64,000 nucleotides of DNA from Rhodanobacter thiooxydans LCS2 (lineage in GTDB: Bacteria > Pseudomonadota > Gammaproteobacteria > Xanthomonadales > Rhodanobacteraceae). Numbering within the stretch: the stretch's first letter is position 1; every line of letters begins with the position of its first letter. Positions 56,262-63,979 of the stretch are shown here, in pieces. The stretch covers positions 90,104-154,103 of the forward strand of contig NZ_AJXW01000020.1 of NCBI RefSeq assembly GCF_000264375.1, given 5' to 3'. The translations under genes and the position numbers were made by a program. The notes under the pieces were generated by a model. The model was not told where the DNA came from, made no database searches, and worked only from the letters and a program-made list of their open reading frames with translations.

Positions 56262-56867
56262 ATGCGCAAGCTCGTTTACGTCGTCCTGACTTCGCTGGCC
56301 GTGGCGCTGGTCGGTTGCGTCACCATCAACGTGTACTTCCCTGAGGCGGCGGCGCAGAAGGCCGCCGACCAGTTCATCGGCAACGTGCTGAACCAGACGA
56401 CGCCCGCCGCGCCGGCGCCGAAGATGCCGAAGCCGACGGCGAAGGATGGCGGCGCACAGCCATCGGCGATGCTGCTCGACCTGCTGCTGCCGGCCGCGCA
56501 CGCCGCCGAGACGCCGGACATCCGCATCCAGACCGCGGCCACCGAGGCGATCCGTGGCCGCATGCAGGGCCGCTTCCAGGGCGCGCTGGGCGAGTTGCTC
56601 GACAGCGGCGCGGTGGGCTTCACCCGCGACGGCATGGTGGCCATGCGCGATGCCGCCAAGGTGCCGCTGAGCCAGCGCGCGCAGGCGAATACCACCGTGG
56701 CCGACGAGAACCGCGACCGCACCGCGCTGTACCGTGAGATCGCCAACGCCAACAACCATCCGGAGTGGGAGGCGCAGATCCGCGCCACCTTCGCCAAGAG
56801 CTGGATCGAGAAGGCCCACGCCGGCTGGTATTACCAGGACGCCTCCGGCGCCTGGCAGAAGAAGTGA
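56262..56867 (+). CDS. ydbL: YdbL-like DUF1318 lipoprotein
   Basis: A 201-residue probable lipoprotein: signal peptide MRKLVYVVLTSLAVALVGC (lipobox VGC, Cys19), then TINVYFPEAAAQKAADQFI and an Ala/Pro-rich linker. The C-terminal DUF1318 domain has VPLSQRAQANTTVADENRDRTALYREIANAN and ends in WIEKAHAGWYYQDASGAWQKK. E. coli YdbL is a short periplasmic protein encoded after ydbH and ynbE. Here the DUF1318 protein carries its own lipid-anchor region and no separate ynbE is seen. The ATG has AGGAG six bases upstream. Confidence 0.85.
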   Translation: MRKLVYVVLTSLAVALVGCVTINVYFPEAAAQKAADQFIGNVLNQTTPAAPAPKMPKPTAKDGGAQPSAMLLDLLLPAAHAAETPDIRIQTAATEAIRGRMQGRFQGALGELLDSGAVGFTRDGMVAMRDAAKVPLSQRAQANTTVADENRDRTALYREIANANNHPEWEAQIRATFAKSWIEKAHAGWYYQDASGAWQKK

Positions 56868-56895
56868 TCCGTCGCCTCGGAATGATTCGCCATCT

Positions 56896-56959
56896 CGTAG
56901 GGCGGGCACCGCCCGCCGGATCTTGATGGGGTAGATCGGCAGGCGGTGCCCGCCCTACG
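56896..56959. repeat. Palindromic element, family D copy 1
   Basis: CGTAGGGCGGGCACCGCC at the left is exactly complementary to GGCGGTGCCCGCCCTACG at the right (18 bp each), with a 28-base loop. A near-identical arm pair occurs at 60674-60748. It lies between ydbL and rlmD. Confidence 0.88.
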
Positions 56960-57051
56960 GTGCTGCCGGGGATATTGGACAGGGGCGCTCAACAGGGCGC
57001 CCACTGGCCCGATCTGGGATAATCGGCGGCCAGTCCTCCTGTTTGCGCCTC

Positions 57052-58389
57052 ATGTCCCGAGCCAACTCCGCGCCGTCGACGCCTTTCGAAGCCCATATCA
57101 CCGCGCTCGCGCATGACGGCCGCGGCGTGGCGCGGATCGACGGCAAGACGGTGTTCGTCAGCGGCGCGCTGCTCGGCGAGCAAGTGACGGCGAAGCTGCG
57201 CAAGCGCCATCGCCATTTCGACGAGGCGGAGGTGGTCGAGGTGATCGTGGCATCGCCGCACCGCGTGGAGCCGCGCTGCCGCCACTTCGCCGAGTGCAGC
57301 GGCTGCTCGCTGCAGCACCTGGACGCCGCCGCGCAGATCGAGTCCAAGCAGCGCGTGCTGGCGGAAAACTTCGAGCGCATCGGCAAGGTCGCACCCGCCT
57401 CATGGTTGCCGCCGCTCACCGCCGAACCGTGGGGCTACCGGCGCAAGGGCCGGCTGTCGGTGCGCAACGTGGCGAAGAAGGGCCGCGTGCTGGTGGGGTT
57501 CCGCGAGGAGCAGAACCCGCGCTTCGTCACCGAGATCCAGCAGTGCGAGGTGATGCACCCGGCGCTCGGCCCCAAGGTCGGCCTGCTCGCCGACCTGCTC
57601 AGCACGATGGATGCGGTCAACGACATCCCGCAGATCGAGTTCGCCGCCGGCGACGATTTGATGGCGCTGGTGTTCCGTCACATGCAGCCGCTCTCCGAAC
57701 GCGACCTGGCCGCACTGACCGCGTTCGGCCAGCAGCACGGTTTCGCGATCTACCTGCAGCCGGGCGGCATCAGCAGCGTGCACCCGCTGTGGCCGGAACA
57801 CCCGCGGCTGGCCTTCCGCATCGCCAGCGGCGACGCGCGCTACGCCGACGTCGAGCTGGAGTTCCAGCCGCTCGACTTCGTGCAGGTCAACGCCGGCATG
57901 AACCAGCTGATGATGGCGCGCGCGCTGGGGCTGCTCGACCCGCAGCCGACCGACCACGTGCTGGACCTGTTCTGTGGCCTCGGCAACTTCACCCTGCCGA
58001 TCGCCCGCCGCGTGGCCGAAGTCGTCGGCGTGGAAGGCGAGCATGGCCTGGTCGAGCGTGCCGCGCAGAACGCCGCGCGCAACGGCATCGCCAACGCGCG
58101 CTTCCACGTGGCCAACCTGTTCGAGGACCAGCGCACCGCCGACTGGGCGAAGCAGCCGTGGGACAAGCTGCTGCTCGACCCGCCGCGCGCCGGCGCGGAC
58201 AAGCTGCTGGACTACCTGCCGCACAAGGCCACCAAGCGTATCGTCTACGTCTCCTGCCATCCCGCCTCGCTGGCGCGCGACGCCGGCATCCTGGTCGAGC
58301 GGCACGGTTTCAGGCTCGCTGCGGCGGGGGTGATGGACATGTTCCCGCATACGTCGCATGTCGAGTCGATTGCTTTATTTGAGCGGTGA
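57052..58389 (+). CDS. rlmD: 23S rRNA (uracil-1939-C5)-methyltransferase RlmD
   Basis: SAM-dependent rRNA methyltransferase with an iron-sulfur cluster. The 445-residue protein has a TRAM domain (about 13-65), the cluster cysteines Cys76, Cys82, Cys85 and Cys165 (CRHFAECSGC and QQCEVMHP), and the Rossmann part with VLDLFCGLGNFTLPIA, LLDPPRAGADKL and the catalytic cysteine in VYVSCHPASLARD. The ATG at 57052 was chosen. GATAAT at 57018-57023 may be a -10 element. The gene is followed by family B repeats. Confidence 0.97.
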   Translation: MSRANSAPSTPFEAHITALAHDGRGVARIDGKTVFVSGALLGEQVTAKLRKRHRHFDEAEVVEVIVASPHRVEPRCRHFAECSGCSLQHLDAAAQIESKQRVLAENFERIGKVAPASWLPPLTAEPWGYRRKGRLSVRNVAKKGRVLVGFREEQNPRFVTEIQQCEVMHPALGPKVGLLADLLSTMDAVNDIPQIEFAAGDDLMALVFRHMQPLSERDLAALTAFGQQHGFAIYLQPGGISSVHPLWPEHPRLAFRIASGDARYADVELEFQPLDFVQVNAGMNQLMMARALGLLDPQPTDHVLDLFCGLGNFTLPIARRVAEVVGVEGEHGLVERAAQNAARNGIANARFHVANLFEDQRTADWAKQPWDKLLLDPPRAGADKLLDYLPHKATKRIVYVSCHPASLARDAGILVERHGFRLAAAGVMDMFPHTSHVESIALFER

Positions 58390-58396
58390 TGCTTGT

Positions 58397-58515
58397 GCAT
58401 TCATCCATGAATGCAAAAGTCAAAAAGCGGACATCCTTGGAGTGGCTCATGCATCCGTCCATGGATGCGAAAATCAAAATGCGGCCATCCGTGGCCGCAC
58501 TTTTCAATAAAAGCC
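58397..58515 (+). repeat. Family B palindromes, tandem pair plus hairpin
   Basis: GCATTCATCCATGAATGC (58397-58414), GCATCCGTCCATGGATGC (58451-58468) and TGCGGCCATCCGTGGCCGCA (58480-58499) are each palindromic. The first two are each followed by an A-rich stretch with TCAAAA and GCGG-CATCC, giving two tandem units of about 54 bp. The last unit matches the minus-strand repeat at 33184-33218. They fill the gap between rlmD and the CYTH gene. Confidence 0.8.
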
Positions 58516-58554
58516 GATTCATTGCAGACGGTCGCTGGTTGAAATCTGGATTCC

Positions 58555-59076
58555 ATGGCTATCGAGATCGAACGAAAATTCCTGTTGGCCAATGACGACT
58601 GGCGCGTCGCCGTCGAGCGCAGCGAGTCGATCGCGCAGGGCTACCTGGTGGGCGCGCAGGCGTTGCGCGCCGGTCTGGCGCATGCCTCGGTGCGCGTGCG
58701 CCTCGCCGGCGAGCGGGCGTGGCTCAACGTCAAGGCCGCCACGGCGGGTATTGCGCGGGCCGAGTTCGAGTACCCGATTCCGGTCGACGAGGCGAAGGCC
58801 ATGCTGGCCACGTTGTGCGATGGCGTGTTGGAGAAAACCCGCCACTACGTGCGCGTCGACGGCACCGTGTTCGAGATCGACGAGTTTGCCGGCGAGAACG
58901 CGGGCCTGGTCGTTGCCGAGATCGAACTGGCGGCGGTCGATGCGGCGTTTCCGCGACCATCGTGGCTGGGTAGCGAGGTGAGCACGCAGGTGCGCTACTA
59001 CAACGTCAACCTGATCGCGCATCCGTACCGGCAATGGTCGCCGGGGGAACGCGTCGCGGAGGGCGCCGCATGCTGA
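58555..59076 (+). CDS. CYTH-domain protein (triphosphate tunnel metalloenzyme)
   Basis: A 173-residue CYTH protein. Members hydrolyse inorganic triphosphate or related phosphates using a beta-tunnel lined with charged residues. The defining N-terminal ExExK motif is present (EIERKFL). QGYL, SVRVRLAGERAWLNVKA, EFEYPI, TRHYV and EIDEFAGENAGLVVAEIEL follow in the usual order, with VRYYNVNLIAHPY near the end. It overlaps nagZ by 7 nt, so the two are co-transcribed. The physiological substrate is not known from context. Confidence 0.92.
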   Translation: MAIEIERKFLLANDDWRVAVERSESIAQGYLVGAQALRAGLAHASVRVRLAGERAWLNVKAATAGIARAEFEYPIPVDEAKAMLATLCDGVLEKTRHYVRVDGTVFEIDEFAGENAGLVVAEIELAAVDAAFPRPSWLGSEVSTQVRYYNVNLIAHPYRQWSPGERVAEGAAC

Positions 59077-60086
59077 TGATCGGCGTGGCCGGGCTGCAGC
59101 TGGCCGAACACGAGCAGCGCTGGCTGCGCGCGCCCGGTGTGGCCGGCGTGCTGCTGTTCGCGCGTAACTACGCCTCGCGCGAACAGCTGATCGCGTTGTG
59201 CGAGGCGATCCGCGAGGCCGGCGGCGAGGAGCTGCTGATCGCGGTCGACCAGGAAGGTGGCCCGGTGCAGCGCTTCCGCGACGGCTTCACCCGTCTGCCG
59301 CCGCTGGCCGCGATTGGTGCGGTATATGACCGCGACCCGGCCGAGGCGGTGCGCCTGACCGAGGAGCACGCCTGGGTGATGGCCAGCGAGCTGCGCGCCA
59401 GCGGCGTCGATTTCAGTTTTGCGCCGGTGGTGGACCTGGCCCGCGGCAACGCGGCGATCGGCCAGCGTGCGTTCCACGCCGACCCGGCAGTGACCGCCGA
59501 ACTCGGCCAGGCCTACGTGCGCGGCATGCACCTGGGCGGCATGGCGGCGGTGCTCAAGCACTTTCCCGGCCACGGTTCGGTGGCCGCCGACACGCACAAG
59601 GCGCCGGCGATCGACTCGCGCAGCCTGGATGCGATCCGGCGTGACGACCTGCTGCCGTTCGCCGAATGCATCGAGGCGCGGGTCGAGGCGGTGATGATGG
59701 CGCACGTCACCTACCCGGCGGTGGACAGCCGGCCGGCCGGTTATTCGCGCATCTGGATCCAAGACATCCTGCGCGGCGAGCTGGGCTTTGCCGGCGCCGT
59801 GGTCAGCGACGACATCAGCATGGCGGCCGCCGGCGCCGCTGGCAGCGTGGGCGAGCGCGTGCGCGCGCACCTGGACGCCGGCTGTGACCTCGTGCTGGCC
59901 TGCTTCCCCGAGGTGGTGGAGGAGGCGATCGCCGCGCTGCCGGCTGAAGCGTCGCCGATGTCGCCGTCACTGGCCGCCCTGCGCGGCTCGCTGGGCTCCA
60001 GCTGGGCCGGCCTGCTGGACAACCCGCAGCGCGACCGCTTCGTCGCGCGTATCACGGCGCTGCACGCCGACCAAGGAACCGCATGA
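59070..60086 (+). CDS. nagZ: Beta-N-acetylglucosaminidase NagZ
   Basis: Cytoplasmic glycoside hydrolase family 3 enzyme that removes GlcNAc from anhydro-muropeptides during cell-wall recycling. The 338-residue protein has GVLLFARNYASREQL, AVDQEGGPVQRF, KHFPGHGSVAADTHKAP with the catalytic-loop Asp174-His176 pair, and the nucleophile Asp247 in VVSDDISM. The ATG at 59070 lies inside the CYTH 3' end. Its own end overlaps hpt by 4 nt, giving a CYTH-nagZ-hpt operon. Confidence 0.97.
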   Translation: MLMIGVAGLQLAEHEQRWLRAPGVAGVLLFARNYASREQLIALCEAIREAGGEELLIAVDQEGGPVQRFRDGFTRLPPLAAIGAVYDRDPAEAVRLTEEHAWVMASELRASGVDFSFAPVVDLARGNAAIGQRAFHADPAVTAELGQAYVRGMHLGGMAAVLKHFPGHGSVAADTHKAPAIDSRSLDAIRRDDLLPFAECIEARVEAVMMAHVTYPAVDSRPAGYSRIWIQDILRGELGFAGAVVSDDISMAAAGAAGSVGERVRAHLDAGCDLVLACFPEVVEEAIAALPAEASPMSPSLAALRGSLGSSWAGLLDNPQRDRFVARITALHADQGTA

Positions 60087-60646
60087 ATACCCCGCTCCCA
60101 CCGCTGGCCGACGCACTCGCGCAGGCCGAATTGTTGTACGACCGCGCCACGCTGGAAAGCGTGATCGCCGACATCGGCCGCCGGATCGATGCCACGCTGG
60201 ACGGCGAGCGCGCGGTGTTCCTCACGGTGATGAACGGCGCGCTGATCTTCGCCGGCCAGCTGGCGCTGGCGATCCGCACCGATCTGGAATTCGACTACGT
60301 GCACGCCACCCGCTACCGCGGCGCCACCAGCGGCAGCGAGCTGCACTGGCTGCGCGAGCCGGCCGTGCCGCTGGCCGGTCGCACGGTGCTGCTGGTCGAC
60401 GACATCCTCGACGAAGGCCACACGCTGAAGGCGGTGCGCGACGACTGCTACCGGCGTGGGGCGAACAAGGTGCTGATCGTCAGCCTGTGCACCAAGCGCC
60501 ACGACCGACTGGCCGACGGCATTGCCTCGGATTTCAACGGCGTCGAGCTGCCGGACCGCTACGTGTTCGGCTACGGCATGGACTACTACGAGCAAGGCCG
60601 CAACCTGCCGGGGATCTATGCGTTGAAAGACGAGAGTGGGAGCTAG
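60083..60646 (+). CDS. hpt: Hypoxanthine-guanine phosphoribosyltransferase
   Basis: Purine salvage enzyme making IMP or GMP from hypoxanthine or guanine and PRPP. The 187-residue protein has a type I PRTase fold with FLTVMNGALIFAGQLA, YRGATSGSELHWL, the PRPP loop VLLVDDILDEGHTLKAV, and LPDRYVFGYGMDYYEQGRNLPGIYAL. Conservative in length for this family. It overlaps nagZ and is followed, after a repeat-rich 274-nt gap, by the methylthioinosine phosphorylase gene whose product would release hypoxanthine. Confidence 0.94.
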   Translation: MNTPLPPLADALAQAELLYDRATLESVIADIGRRIDATLDGERAVFLTVMNGALIFAGQLALAIRTDLEFDYVHATRYRGATSGSELHWLREPAVPLAGRTVLLVDDILDEGHTLKAVRDDCYRRGANKVLIVSLCTKRHDRLADGIASDFNGVELPDRYVFGYGMDYYEQGRNLPGIYALKDESGS

Positions 60647-60673
60647 GGTTCGCCCAGGCGCGCCCGCGCTCTG

Positions 60674-60748
60674 CGTAGGGCGGGCACTGCCCGCCGTGCT
60701 TTTCGGTGGCATACAAGGTTGGGATGGGCGGGCAGTGCCCGTCCTACG
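60674..60748. repeat. Palindromic element, family D copy 2
   Basis: CGTAGGGCGGGCACTGCCCG at the left pairs with GGGCAGTGCCCGTCCTACG at the right, with one mismatch. The arm is almost identical to the copy at 56896-56959. Confidence 0.85.
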
Positions 60749-60760
60749 AAACTGGCTTTT

Positions 60761-60874
60761 TCTCCTCCCCTTGCTGCGCAGGGGGAGGTAGGGAGGGGGT
60801 AAAGCTGTTGCTCTTGGCTTGAAGATCAAGAGCGACCCCACCCCAGCCCTCCCCTGCTGCGCAGGGGAGGGGAC
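60761..60874. repeat. Large nested palindrome, family E
   Basis: The left half (CTCCCCTTGCTGCGCAGGGG, 60764 on) and right half (CTCCCCTGCTGCGCAGGGGA, 60850 on) are each small palindromes and also complement each other across a central AAGAGC-type stretch. Together with family D copy 2 it fills the 274-nt gap between hpt and mtnP. No gene is present. Confidence 0.75.
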
Positions 60875-60920
60875 AAAGCCGGCATTCCCGTTGGCTTCAC
60901 CCGAACAATGGATCACCACA

Positions 60921-61682
60921 ATGCCTCACCCCGACCGCGCCCCCATCGACCTCGCCATCATCGGCGGCAGCGGCCTGTACAAGTTCCCCGGCCTGGAAAA
61001 CACCACGCGACAGGCGGTGGACACGCCCTACGGGCCTGCCTCGGGCGACGTGGTACTCGGCGATTTCGCCGGCAAGCGCCTGGCCTTCCTGGCCCGCCAC
61101 GGCGAGAGCCACACGTTGCCGCCGCATCGGGTGAATTACCGCGCCAATCTGTGGGCGCTGCACAGCCTGGGCGCGCGCCGGGTGGTCGGCGTGAACGCGG
61201 TGGGCGGCATCCGCGGCGACATGGGGCCGCGGGTGATCGTGGTGCCCGACCAGTTGATCGACTACACCCACGGCCGCACCACCAGCTATTGCGATGTCGA
61301 GGGCGCCGAGGTGAGGCACATCGACTTCAGCGAGCCGTACACCGAGGCGTTGCGCCTGCAACTGCTGGCGGCGGCGCGGGCGGCAAACGTCGAGGTGATC
61401 GGCGGCGGCTGCTATGGCGCCACCCAGGGGCCGCGGCTGGAAACCCGCGCGGAGATCGCCCGCATGAAGCGCGACGGCTGCGACCTGGTCGGCATGACCG
61501 GCATGCCGGAGGCCGTGCTGGCGCGCGAGCTGGGGCTGGAGTATGCCTGCCTGGCGCTGGTCGCCAACTTCGCCGCCGGCTGCGGCGACGAGGCGGAAAT
61601 CAGCATCGAGGAAATCTTTGCCCACCTGGCGGCAGCCACCGCCGAGGTTCCGCGCATCCTCGACGCCATGCTGAAAAACTGA
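60921..61682 (+). CDS. mtnP: S-methyl-5'-thioinosine/thioadenosine phosphorylase
   Basis: Purine nucleoside phosphorylase family II enzyme of 253 residues. It has IGGSGLYKFPGLENT, ARHGESHTLPPHRVNYRANLWAL, GVNAVGGIRGDMGP, GGCYGATQGPRLETRAEI, GCDLVGMTGMPEAVLARELGLEYACLALVANFAAG. The segment VANFAAG places an Asn with AAG where adenosine-type enzymes have an Asp-rich segment. This favours 6-oxopurine (methylthioinosine) specificity, as in the Pseudomonas enzyme. The start is the ATG at 60921. The frame also opens inside repeat E, but that is not coding. Confidence 0.9.
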   Translation: MPHPDRAPIDLAIIGGSGLYKFPGLENTTRQAVDTPYGPASGDVVLGDFAGKRLAFLARHGESHTLPPHRVNYRANLWALHSLGARRVVGVNAVGGIRGDMGPRVIVVPDQLIDYTHGRTTSYCDVEGAEVRHIDFSEPYTEALRLQLLAAARAANVEVIGGGCYGATQGPRLETRAEIARMKRDGCDLVGMTGMPEAVLARELGLEYACLALVANFAAGCGDEAEISIEEIFAHLAAATAEVPRILDAMLKN

Positions 61683-61842
61683 GCGCTGCAGCGAATTCAC
61701 GCACTGGCGGGGTATTTTCGTATTGCGCTCAGCCTTCACATATTGATACTTTTCCTCCGGCCAGGGCGGCGAACCTCAGGGGGAGACTAGGGTTCAGCGC
61801 AGATCCTGGCGCACCCAATCCATGGATCCAGAGGTTCACGCA

Positions 61843-62046
61843 ATGCGTTTCGGTACGGTCAAATGGTTCAACGATGCCAAGGGTTTCGGTTTCATCGCGC
61901 CTGAGGATGGTGGGGAGGACGTGTTCGTCCATTTTTCGGCCATCAACTCCAAGGGCTTCCGCAGCCTGCAGGAAGGCCAGCGCGTACAGTTCGAAGTGAC
62001 CCAGGGACCGAAGGGCGCCCAGGCATCGGCAGTCGAAGCCGCCTGA
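61843..62046 (+). CDS. cspA: Cold-shock domain protein (CspA family)
   Basis: A 67-residue single-stranded nucleic-acid-binding chaperone, the normal CSD length. It reads [39 protein letters not shown], with RNP1 KGFGFI and RNP2 VFVHF, then [17 protein letters not shown]. The ATG at 61843 is used; an earlier in-frame ATG at 61822 is less likely. A weak promoter (TTGCGC-N16-GATACT, 61723-61750) would give a leader of around 85 nt, typical of cold-shock genes. A strong terminator follows. Confidence 0.95.
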   Translation: MRFGTVKWFNDAKGFGFIAPEDGGEDVFVHFSAINSKGFRSLQEGQRVQFEVTQGPKGAQASAVEAA

Positions 62047-62078
62047 TCTTCCAGGCCAGGCTTGTAAAGCACGAACGA

Positions 62079-62111
62079 AGCCCCGCATCCTGTGCGGGGT
62101 TTCTTTTTTCC
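62079..62111 (+). terminator. Rho-independent terminator after cspA
   Basis: The stem CCCCGCA/TGCGGGG with loop TCCTG is followed by TTTCTTTTTT. Confidence 0.92.
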
Positions 62112-62128
62112 GGATCAGGAGCAGGCCG

Positions 62129-63175
62129 ATGACCGACCGCAGGCGTTTCCTCAAGGCCTCCGTGCTGGGAGTGTCGGCGTCGATGTTCGCCTGGAGCAAC
62201 CGGCTGGCCGCATGGCCGGCGGCCCGGCTGGTGAAGGGCTCGAACGCGCGGGTGGTCTCGACCTGGGATTTCGGCATCGCCGCCAACCAGGCGGCCTGGG
62301 CGATCCTCGGCCAGGGCGGTCATGCGCTGGATGCGGTCGAGGCCGGCGCGCAGGTGCCCGAGTCGGACCTGAAGAACCACAGCGTCGGCAAGGGCGGCTA
62401 CCCGGACCGCGACGGCCACGTCACCCTCGACGCCAGCATCATGGACGCCGACGGCAACTGCGGCGCGGTGGCTGCGCTGGAACATATCGAGCATCCGATC
62501 TCGGTGGCGCGACGGGTGATGGAACGCACGCCGCACGTGCTGCTGGTCGGCGACGGCGCGCTACAGTTTGCGCTGGAACAGGGCTTCAGCAAGGAAAACC
62601 TGCTCACGCCGGAAGCCGAGCAGGCCTGGCACGAGTGGCAGAAGAGCGCGCACTACCAGCCGTCGATCAACAGCGAGGTACGCGATTACGGCAAGGGCGC
62701 CGCTGGCCTGCCCGGCGGTGCGAGCAACCACGACACCATCGGCATGCTGGCGCTGGACGCCCACGGCAAACTGGCCGGCGCCTGCACCACCAGCGGCATG
62801 GCGTGGAAGCTGCACGGCCGCGTGGGCGACAGCCCGATCATCGGTGCCGGCCTGTACGTGGACGGCGAGGTGGGCGGCGCCACCTCCACCGGCGTGGGCG
62901 AGGAAGTGATCCGCAACGCCGGCAGCTTCCTGGTGGTCGAGCTGATGCGCCACGGCCGCTCGCCGCAGGCAGCGTGCGAGGAGGCGGTGATGCGCATAGT
63001 GAAGAAACGCCCGCAGGCCTCGAAGACCCTGCAGGTCGGCTTCCTGGCGATGAACCGCGCCGGCGAAGTCGGTGCGTACGCGATCCAGCGTGGCTTCTCC
63101 TACGCCGTGTGCGACGCGAACAAGCAGGACGGCCTGATCGCCTCGCCCAGCGTCTACACCACGAACTACTCGTGA
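62129..63175 (+). CDS. N(4)-glycosylasparaginase/isoaspartyl peptidase-type Ntn hydrolase, Tat-exported
   Basis: A 348-residue N-terminal nucleophile hydrolase precursor. A twin-arginine signal (DRRRFLKASVLGVSASMF) indicates folded export to the periplasm. The alpha part has STWDFGIAANQAAWAILGQGGHALDAVEAG. The self-cleavage site is at Thr203 in NHDTIGMLALD, followed by ACTTSGMAWKLHGRVGDSPIIGAGLYVD and GATSTGVGEEVIR. These match glycosylasparaginase more than EcAIII-type asparaginases. It would cleave N-linked sugar-asparagine or beta-aspartyl bonds. AGGAG lies eight bases before the ATG. cutC follows after 12 nt. Confidence 0.9.
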   Translation: MTDRRRFLKASVLGVSASMFAWSNRLAAWPAARLVKGSNARVVSTWDFGIAANQAAWAILGQGGHALDAVEAGAQVPESDLKNHSVGKGGYPDRDGHVTLDASIMDADGNCGAVAALEHIEHPISVARRVMERTPHVLLVGDGALQFALEQGFSKENLLTPEAEQAWHEWQKSAHYQPSINSEVRDYGKGAAGLPGGASNHDTIGMLALDAHGKLAGACTTSGMAWKLHGRVGDSPIIGAGLYVDGEVGGATSTGVGEEVIRNAGSFLVVELMRHGRSPQAACEEAVMRIVKKRPQASKTLQVGFLAMNRAGEVGAYAIQRGFSYAVCDANKQDGLIASPSVYTTNYS

Positions 63176-63187
63176 TCCCGGTTGCCC

Positions 63188-63931
63188 ATGTTGCTTGAGA
63201 TCGCCGCCAACTCGGTCGCCTCCGCGCTGGCGGCGCAAGAGGGCGGGGCGGACCGGGTCGAACTGTGCATCGCGCTGGAACTGGGCGGCCTGACGCCCTC
63301 GCACGCGCAGATCGCGCTGGCCCGCGAGCGCCTGCGCATCCCGCTGTACGTGCTGATCCGCCCGCGCGCCGGCGATTTCCTCTACGACGACCTCGAATGC
63401 GAGACCATGCAGCGCGACATCGAAGCCTGCGTGGCGCTGGGCTGCGATGGCGTGGTGCTGGGCGTGCTCGACGCCGAGGGCGAGGTGGACATGCCGCGCT
63501 GCCGCGCCCTGATCGCCGCCGCCGGCAAGCTTGGCGTGACCTTCCACCGCGCCTTCGACCTGAGCCGCGACCCGGCGCGCGGGCTGGAGGACATCGTCGC
63601 GCTGGGCTGCGAGCGCGTGCTGACCTCGGGCGCGCAGGCCAGCGCCGTCAAGGGCGTTGCGCTGATCCGCGACCTGGTAGCGCAGGCGAACGGGCGCCTG
63701 ACGGTGATGCCCGGCGCCGGCATCACCGCACAGAACATCGCCGCGCTGGCCGCCGCCACCGGCGCACGCGAGTTCCATACCTCCGCCAAACGCCAGCTGC
63801 CCTCGGGCATGCGCCATCGGCGCCCGGTGCTGGACGACATGCAAGCCGGCGAACTGCGCAGCGATGCCGGGCAGGTGCGCGCCATGGCTGCGGCGCTGGT
63901 GATCGCGGCGCAAGACGCGACAAGCTTCTGA
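63188..63931 (+). CDS. cutC: CutC family protein
   Basis: A 247-residue TIM-barrel protein of the CutC family, historically linked to copper homeostasis but with uncertain biochemical function. It reads MLLEIAANSVASALAAQEGGADRVELC, GGLTPSHAQI, YVLIRPRAGDFLYDDLE, GCDGVVLGVLDAEGEVD, GVTFHRAFDLSRDP, RVLTSGAQASA and MPGAGITAQNIAAL, closely following the family. The ATG at 63188 is preferred to an upstream TTG at 63182. It is likely co-transcribed with the preceding asparaginase gene. Confidence 0.93.
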   Translation: MLLEIAANSVASALAAQEGGADRVELCIALELGGLTPSHAQIALARERLRIPLYVLIRPRAGDFLYDDLECETMQRDIEACVALGCDGVVLGVLDAEGEVDMPRCRALIAAAGKLGVTFHRAFDLSRDPARGLEDIVALGCERVLTSGAQASAVKGVALIRDLVAQANGRLTVMPGAGITAQNIAALAAATGAREFHTSAKRQLPSGMRHRRPVLDDMQAGELRSDAGQVRAMAAALVIAAQDATSF

Positions 63932-63979
63932 GCGAATTTCAATCGAGAGACGCTCCTCCGAAGCACCTCGCCCCCCCAT

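Noticed and set aside
58386..58595. Small genes in the repeat region between rlmD and the CYTH gene
   Set aside because: The open frames on both strands arise from the ATG-containing palindromes and have no ribosome-binding site or protein-like composition.
61723..61750. A firm promoter call for cspA
   Set aside because: TTGCGC-N16-GATACT matches only 3-4 of 6 bases in each box, so it is mentioned with cspA rather than listed as a feature.
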